Shown piece after piece: positions 5,413 to 11,365 of a DNA stretch of 11,365 bases. Source of the DNA: an uncultured Collinsella sp. (GTDB lineage: Bacteria; Actinomycetota; Coriobacteriia; Coriobacteriales; Coriobacteriaceae); contig CAADVE010000209.1 in NCBI GenBank assembly GCA_900752425.1, positions 1 to 11,365 on the forward strand, given 5' to 3'. How positions within the stretch are numbered: position 1 is the stretch's first letter; every line of letters starts with the position of its first letter. The notes beneath the pieces were generated by a model. It saw only the letters and a program-made list of their open reading frames with translations. It had not been told where the DNA came from and did no database searches. The translations under genes were made by a program, and so were the position numbers.

Positions 5413-5878
5413 CCGCTATCAGGACAAGGTGCTCGAGACCTACGCGCGTTCCCTTTTGGAAGCCGCCAAGGCCGAGAACCATGTGTTCGAGGACCTCGAG
5501 ATGGTCGAGCGCTTGGCTTCTGCCAGCCCCGAGATCATCGCCGTGCTCGACACCATGTCCAAGCGCGACCAGCTCGACCTTCTTCCCAAGGTGGCAGCTG
5601 CCTTTAAGTATGTTGCCGAGGAAGACGAGGATGTAGTGGGCGTGACCGTCACCACGGCGATCCCGCTCGACGACGAGCTGCGTCAAACCATCACTAAGAA
5701 ATGCGAGCAGGACTTCGGCCGCAAGGTATTCCTTATCGAGCAGGTCGACCCGTCTATCGTGGGCGGCCTGGTGCTCGAGGCCCGCGGCGAGCGTCGTGAC
5801 ATTTCCGTCAAGACGCAGCTGCGCATCGCGCAGGAGACCCTCGCAAACTCTGCTAATTCGTACGGAGGTGAAGCCTAA
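5402..5878 (+). CDS. atpH: ATP synthase F1 subunit delta
   Basis: It caps the alpha3beta3 head and links it to subunit b as part of the stator. It has 158 residues (E. coli 177). The N-terminal helical domain begins with YARSLLEAA (14-22), the typical start of the fold. The conserved C-terminal signature is VDPSIVGGLVLEARGERRDIS (115-135), which corresponds to the family pattern of a GG turn followed by D-x-S. The ATG start overlaps the end of atpF by 11 bases, which suggests coupled translation. Its TAA stop overlaps the atpA ATG as TAATG. Confidence 0.94.
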   Translation: MPTSRYQDKVLETYARSLLEAAKAENHVFEDLEMVERLASASPEIIAVLDTMSKRDQLDLLPKVAAAFKYVAEEDEDVVGVTVTTAIPLDDELRQTITKKCEQDFGRKVFLIEQVDPSIVGGLVLEARGERRDISVKTQLRIAQETLANSANSYGGEA

Positions 5879-7476
5879 TGTCCGAAACCCTCAATGCCCA
5901 GGATATCGCCAAGAAACTGCAGGAGCAGCTCACGAGCCTCTCCGCGACGGTCGATACGCATGAGGTTTCAACGGTCGACGAGGTAGGCGACGGCATCGCG
6001 CGCGTCTCCGGCCTCAAGAGCGCCATGGCAGGCGAGCTTCTGGAGTTCAAGAGCTCCGATACCGGTGAGACCGTCTTCGGCCTTGCCCAGAACCTTGACC
6101 GTGACGAGGTCGGCGCCGTTCTGTTTGGTGCCGTCGACTCCATCAAGGAAGGCGACGAGTGCCGCACCACTGGCCGCATTATGGATATCCCCGTGAGCCG
6201 TGCCATGCTCGGCCGCGTCGTCAATCCGCTCGGCCAGCCCATCGACGGCCTGGGCGACATCGTCGCCACGCACCGTCGCCCCATCGAGTTCAAGGCTCCC
6301 GGCGTCATCGATCGTACCCCGGTGTGCGAGCCGGTTCAGACCGGTCTGCTCGCTATCGACTCCATGGTGCCTATTGGCCGCGGTCAGCGTGAGCTCATCA
6401 TCGGCGACCGTAAGACCGGTAAGACCGCCATCGCCATCGACGCTATCCTCAACCAGCGCGGCAAGGGCATGGTCTGCATCTATGTCGCCATCGGCCAGAA
6501 GGCCTCCACGGTTGCCAACATCCGTGAGACCCTCGCTCAGCACGGTGCGCTCGACTACACCATCATCGTTTCGGCCACTGCTGCCGATTCCGCCCCTATG
6601 CAGTACATCGCGCCTATGGCCGGTGCCGCTATTGGCGAGTTCTTCATGTACAACGGCGAGGACGGCAAGCCCGCCAGCGAGACCAACCCCGGCGGTCACG
6701 TGCTCGTCATCTACGACGACCTGTCCAAGCAGGCCGTGGCCTACCGCCAGATGTCGCTGACGCTGCATCGTCCGCCCGGACGCGAGGCCTATCCTGGCGA
6801 CATCTTCTACCTGCACTCTCGTCTGCTCGAGCGTGCCGTCAAGATGTCCAAGAAGAACGGTTACGGCTCCATGACGGCACTGCCGATCATCGAGACCCAG
6901 GACGGCGACGTCTCGGCCTACATTCCGACCAACGTCATTTCCATTACCGATGGTCAGATCTACCTGCAGTCCGAGCTCTTCTTCCAGGGTCAGCGCCCGG
7001 CAGTCGACGTGGGTATCTCCGTGTCCCGCGTCGGTGGCGATGCGCAGACCAAGGCCATGAAGCAGGTCGCCGGCAACCTCCGTCTGGACCTCGCTTCCTA
7101 TCAGGAGCTCGCTGGCTTTACGCAGTTCGGCTCCGACCTCGACGAGGCTACTCAGAAGCAGCTGACCCACGGTGCTCGCATGACCGAGCTCCTGAAGCAG
7201 CCGCGTTACAAGCCGTTTGAGGTTGGCGAGCAGATCGTTACGCTGTTCGCTGGCAACGAGGGCTTCCTGGATGACCTGGAGATCGCCGACGTGCTGCCCT
7301 TCCGTGCCGAGCTCATCGAGTACATGGACAATGGCTTTGGTTCGCTGCTCGACAAGGTTCGCGCCAAGAAGATCGATGATGACACCAAGGCTGAGCTCTT
7401 GCGCGTCATCGGCGACTTCAAGCAGCAGTTCATGGCCAAGCACCATTCGGATGTTTCTGGATCAGAGGAGAACTAA
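5878..7476 (+). CDS. atpA: ATP synthase F1 subunit alpha
   Basis: This is the noncatalytic nucleotide-binding subunit of the F1 head. It has 532 residues (E. coli 513). The N-terminal beta barrel contains VGDGIARVSGL (36-46). The Walker A loop is GDRKTGKT (176-183), and the Walker B region is HVLVIYDDLSKQ (274-285). LHRPPGREAYPGDIFYLHSR (296-315) is highly conserved. The arginine finger that reaches into the beta site is R384 in SVSRVGG. Between GEFF and the Walker B strand there are 12 residues more than in E. coli (about 257-273, sequence around NGEDGKPASETNPGG), a surface insertion that I infer is lineage-specific. Translation starts at ATG 5878 with GGAGGTG upstream, overlapping the atpH stop as TAATG. 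Confidence 0.97.
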   Translation: MSETLNAQDIAKKLQEQLTSLSATVDTHEVSTVDEVGDGIARVSGLKSAMAGELLEFKSSDTGETVFGLAQNLDRDEVGAVLFGAVDSIKEGDECRTTGRIMDIPVSRAMLGRVVNPLGQPIDGLGDIVATHRRPIEFKAPGVIDRTPVCEPVQTGLLAIDSMVPIGRGQRELIIGDRKTGKTAIAIDAILNQRGKGMVCIYVAIGQKASTVANIRETLAQHGALDYTIIVSATAADSAPMQYIAPMAGAAIGEFFMYNGEDGKPASETNPGGHVLVIYDDLSKQAVAYRQMSLTLHRPPGREAYPGDIFYLHSRLLERAVKMSKKNGYGSMTALPIIETQDGDVSAYIPTNVISITDGQIYLQSELFFQGQRPAVDVGISVSRVGGDAQTKAMKQVAGNLRLDLASYQELAGFTQFGSDLDEATQKQLTHGARMTELLKQPRYKPFEVGEQIVTLFAGNEGFLDDLEIADVLPFRAELIEYMDNGFGSLLDKVRAKKIDDDTKAELLRVIGDFKQQFMAKHHSDVSGSEEN

Positions 7477-7481
7477 GCCCC

Positions 7482-8389
7482 ATGGCCAACCTTCGCGACA
7501 TTAAGAAGCGAATCTCCTCGGTTACCACGACCAAGCAGATCACGCGCACGATGGAGATGGTCTCTACGGCCAAGATTCGTCGTGCCCTCGATCGCTCCAA
7601 GCAGGCCGAGCCCTATAAGGAGGCGCTGACCGACGTCATGTTGACGGTCGCCGGCGACGCCTCCTGTTCGGGCACCGATCCCATGCTGCAGAAGCATGAG
7701 AGCGTCAAGCATGGCCTGATTGTCGTTATTGCCTCGGACCGCGGCCTTGCCGGCGGTTTCAATACGACGGTGGAGCGCACGGCCGAAAAGCTCGCCGCTT
7801 CTTGGGCGAACGACGGCATCGAATACGAGATCATCGCGTGCGGGCGTAAGCCGGCCACGTATTTCCGTGACCGCGCAAACGTTGTCATGCACTTTGAGGG
7901 CAACTCCTCTGAGCCCGATTTCAATCAGGCCCGCATGATCTCCTCTCATATCTGCGATGCGTATCGTGCCGGTGAGCTTGACCGTGTCGAGCTTGTCTAC
8001 CACCACGCCAAGAACCGCGTGGATCAGGAGCTTCGCGTCGAGCATCTGTTGCCGCTCGACCCCGAGATGATCGCTATGGCCCACGGTCCGCGTAAGAACG
8101 AGACCGACGCCCCTAAGCGCATCTCGTCCACGTTCGAGTTCGTGCCCTCTCCCGAGCATGTTCTCGGCAAGCTTGTGCCGTCTTATATCCTGACGGTCAT
8201 CTACCAGGCCCTGATCGATTCGGCGGCTGCCGAGCAGGGGGCACGCCGCAAGGCCATGCACTCCGCGACGGAAAACGCCACCGCGATCATCTCGACCCTT
8301 ACCCGCACGTATAGTCGCGTGCGCCAGGCTTCGATCACGACCGAGATTAACGAGATCGTCGGCGGAGCCTCAGCATTGGAGGAACAGTA

Positions 8390-8390
<1 letters not shown>
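7482..8390 (+). CDS. atpG: ATP synthase F1 subunit gamma
   Basis: This is the central rotor shaft. Its N- and C-terminal helices form the coiled coil inside the head, and its middle domain rests on the c ring. The protein has 302 residues (E. coli 287). The N-terminal helix has RDIKKRISSVTTTKQITRTM (5-24), and the C-terminal helix has RQASITTEINEIVGGASAL (281-299). The conserved SDRGLAGGFN (85-94) has Ala where E. coli has Cys, a variant also seen in mycobacterial gamma subunits. The usual ARMxAM reads ARRKAM (254-259). A GAGGAG site lies 11 bases before ATG 7482, slightly long spacing. Its stop overlaps the atpD ATG as TAATG. Confidence 0.96.
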
Positions 8391-9844
<1,454 letters not shown>

Positions 9845-9847
9845 GTT

Positions 9848-10240
9848 ATGCGTATCCGCATCGTGTGCCCCGTGAGCTGCGCCTATGAGGGCGACGCTGC
9901 GTTTGTGTCGATTCCGTCCACGGATGGCGAGTTTGGCGTTCTGCCTGCTCACTCCAGCGAGATCTGCACGATCGACCGCGGTTACGTTCGCGTTTCCGAT
10001 AAGGCCATGGGCACTGTCGACCACACGTTTGCCGTGGCCGGCGGCTATGCCCAGGTTGCGGACGATGTCGTGACCGTTCTCGCCGAGCGCGCTTGCGATT
10101 TGGCGACCGTCGATGCCGACAAGCTTAAAGCTGATATTCAAGGTTTTGAAGAGAAGCTGGGTAATTTGTCGGAGGATGATGCACGCCGCGCCTACCTCTA
10201 TAATGAAATCGCATGGTGTAAGCTCAAGCTTGCCCAATAG
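9848..10240 (+). CDS. atpC: ATP synthase F1 subunit epsilon
   Basis: It joins the foot of gamma to the c ring and can inhibit ATP hydrolysis. It has 130 residues (E. coli 139). The N-terminal beta sandwich contains TDGEFGVLPAHSS (25-37) and AVAGGYAQVADDVVTVLAE (62-80), both family signatures. A two-helix C-terminal domain follows (about 88-130). I do not see the IDxxRA type ATP-binding motif of Bacillus epsilon, so regulation by ATP binding is not supported. The ATG is 4 bases after the atpD stop, with a G-rich GGGGGAG site about 10 bases upstream inside atpD. Confidence 0.93.
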   Translation: MRIRIVCPVSCAYEGDAAFVSIPSTDGEFGVLPAHSSEICTIDRGYVRVSDKAMGTVDHTFAVAGGYAQVADDVVTVLAERACDLATVDADKLKADIQGFEEKLGNLSEDDARRAYLYNEIAWCKLKLAQ

Positions 10241-10276
10241 TCAAACGATTTAGCGTTCGACCATTTGCGAACACAT

Positions 10277-10315
10277 CATGCCCGGGATGGCCCAGCCACC
10301 CCGGGCATGCTTTTT
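10277..10315 (+). terminator. Strong rho-independent terminator of the atp operon
   Basis: CATGCCCGGG (10277-10286) pairs perfectly with CCCGGGCATG (10300-10309). After one A-C mismatch, TGG (10288-10290) pairs with CCA (10296-10298) around a CCCAG loop. CTTTTT follows directly at 10310-10315. It lies 36 bases after the atpC stop and 14 bases before the murA start. It acts on + strand transcription only, since no T run is seen in the other direction. murA must then rely on read-through or on a promoter that I cannot see. Confidence 0.92.
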
Positions 10316-10328
10316 GAAAGGGTAGACC

Positions 10329-11365
10329 TTGGATATTATCCGCGTTGAGGGTGGCCACGCCATCGGAGGTTCCGTGCCTGTTTCGGGTGCTAAGAACTCC
10401 GCGCTCAAACTTATGGCGGCAACGCTTCTGGCGCCGGGCAAGACGACGCTGCGGAACGTGCCCGATATTTCCGATGTCCACGTGATGGGCAAGGTGCTCA
10501 AGGGCATGGGCGCTACGATCGATGTTCTCGACGAGCACACGCTCGAGATCGATACCTCCCAGGTCGATTCTTGGGAGGCGCCCTACGAGCTTGTCGCCAA
10601 GATGCGCGCCTCCACGGCTGTGATGGGCCCCCTGCTGGGTCGTTTCCATCGCGCCAAGATCGCCATGCCGGGCGGCTGCAACCTGGGTGCTCGCAAGATC
10701 GATATGCATATCTTGGGTCTCGAGGCTCTGGGCGTCGAGTTCGACACCGCCCACGGCTACATCAACGCCAGTGCTCCCCAGGGTCTGCGCGGTACCACCG
10801 TCACGCTCGAGTTTGCCAGTGTCGGTGCGACCGAGAACCTCATTATGGCATCCGTGCGCGCGCAGGGTACCACGGTTATCGACAACGCGGCCCGCGAGCC
10901 CGAGATCGTCGACCTCGCCAACATGCTCAACGAGATGGGTGCCAAGATCATCGGCGCGGGCACGCCCGTCGTGACCATCGAGGGCGTGGAGGAGCTGCAT
11001 CCCGTTACCCATTGCGTGGTGGGAGACCGTATCGAGGCCGGTACCTTTATCGTCGCCGGCGCCCTCATGGCCGATGAACGCGGCGTCGATGTTACGGGCT
11101 TCTGCCCCATCCACCTGGGCATGGTGCTCAAAAAGATGGAACTTATGGGCATCGAGTGCGAGCGTATCGAGAACGGTGTCCACGTCAATCGCGCCGAGCG
11201 CATCAAGCCGGTCGATATCCAGACGCTTCCGTTCCCGGGTTTCCCGACCGACATGCAGGCGCAGATCATGGTGCTTTCGGCCCTTGCCGACGGAAGCTCC
11301 GTAATTACCGAGAACATCTTCGAGAACCGCTTCATGTTCGCCTCCGAGCTCGTGCGTATGGGTGC
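10329..11365 (+). CDS. murA: UDP-N-acetylglucosamine 1-carboxyvinyltransferase, 3' truncated by window
   Basis: It transfers enolpyruvate from PEP to UDP-GlcNAc, the first committed step of peptidoglycan synthesis, in the cytoplasm. The first 345 residues are present, of about 420 usual. Visible motifs are SGAKNSAL (19-26, with K22 and N23 in the substrate site), the loop MPGGCNLGARKIDMH (113-127) with catalytic C117 and R122, then PFPGFPTDMQAQ (near 11229-11264) with its catalytic aspartate, and ENIFENRFM (near 11310-11336). The Cys at the reactive position is the fosfomycin-sensitive form. The start is TTG 10329 with GAAAGGG 6 bases upstream. The frame gives the usual N-terminus (IIRVEGGHAIGGSV) directly after it, and no ATG or GTG fits better. 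murA follows atp genes in several Gram-positive lineages. The gene runs off the window. Confidence 0.95.
   Translation, partial: MDIIRVEGGHAIGGSVPVSGAKNSALKLMAATLLAPGKTTLRNVPDISDVHVMGKVLKGMGATIDVLDEHTLEIDTSQVDSWEAPYELVAKMRASTAVMGPLLGRFHRAKIAMPGGCNLGARKIDMHILGLEALGVEFDTAHGYINASAPQGLRGTTVTLEFASVGATENLIMASVRAQGTTVIDNAAREPEIVDLANMLNEMGAKIIGAGTPVVTIEGVEELHPVTHCVVGDRIEAGTFIVAGALMADERGVDVTGFCPIHLGMVLKKMELMGIECERIENGVHVNRAERIKPVDIQTLPFPGFPTDMQAQIMVLSALADGSSVITENIFENRFMFASELVRMG

Noticed and set aside
5968..7446. 492-residue open frame on the minus strand opposite atpA
   Set aside because: Same reason: it is a shadow of a highly conserved gene, with no independent motif or ribosome site seen.

Overview
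The window is a chromosomal housekeeping segment from a high-GC bacterium. Every gene lies on the + strand. From start to end it carries a threonylcarbamoyl-AMP synthase (5' end cut or corrupted), a glycerol kinase, uracil phosphoribosyltransferase, a complete F1Fo ATP synthase operon (a small AtpI-like membrane protein, then a, c, b, delta, alpha, gamma, beta, epsilon), and the first 345 codons of murA, which runs off the 3' edge. The mix of features fits a Coriobacteriia-type actinobacterium such as Collinsella. These are high GC, a gamma subunit with the GLAGG variant, a tsaC-upp-atp order resembling that of Firmicutes, and murA next to atpC as in both Actinobacteria and Firmicutes. The genus is an inference from general resemblance, not from a search.

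Layout. Bases 1-41 are an almost pure G tract that looks like an assembly or sequencing artefact at a contig end. tsaC, glpK and upp follow at 15-3075. tsaC and glpK are 13 bases apart and probably co-transcribed. upp has its own 123-base leader. A 281-base intergenic region (3076-3356) separates upp from the atp operon. It holds overlapping inverted repeats, a direct repeat, and a good sigma-70-type promoter (TTGTAC, 16 bases, TACAAT) that should drive the atp operon. The eight structural ATP synthase genes occupy 3672-10240 with tight or overlapping junctions (two TAATG overlaps and one 11-base overlap). The exception is the 124-base atpB-atpE gap, which carries three candidate stem-loops and a near-perfect Shine-Dalgarno for the c subunit. 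A strong rho-independent terminator (10277-10315) closes the operon just before murA, which uses a TTG start.

How the genes work together. The membrane part (a, c ring, b) passes ions and turns the ring. Gamma and epsilon carry rotation into the alpha3beta3 head, and delta with b holds the head still. Residues around the c-subunit carboxylate point to protons rather than sodium. TsaC acts in tRNA t6A modification, GlpK in glycerol use, Upp in uracil salvage and MurA in the first committed step of peptidoglycan synthesis. They are neighbours by synteny rather than members of one pathway.

I see no mobile element, CRISPR array, RNA gene, toxin-antitoxin pair or defence system, and I do not think this window hides a new system. 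The points worth a second look are variations on known genes: a signal-peptide-like N-terminus on the b subunit, a 12-residue insertion in the alpha subunit, unusual nucleotide-site residues and a missing regulatory loop in glycerol kinase, an insertion in TsaC, and the structured leaders upstream of atp and atpE.
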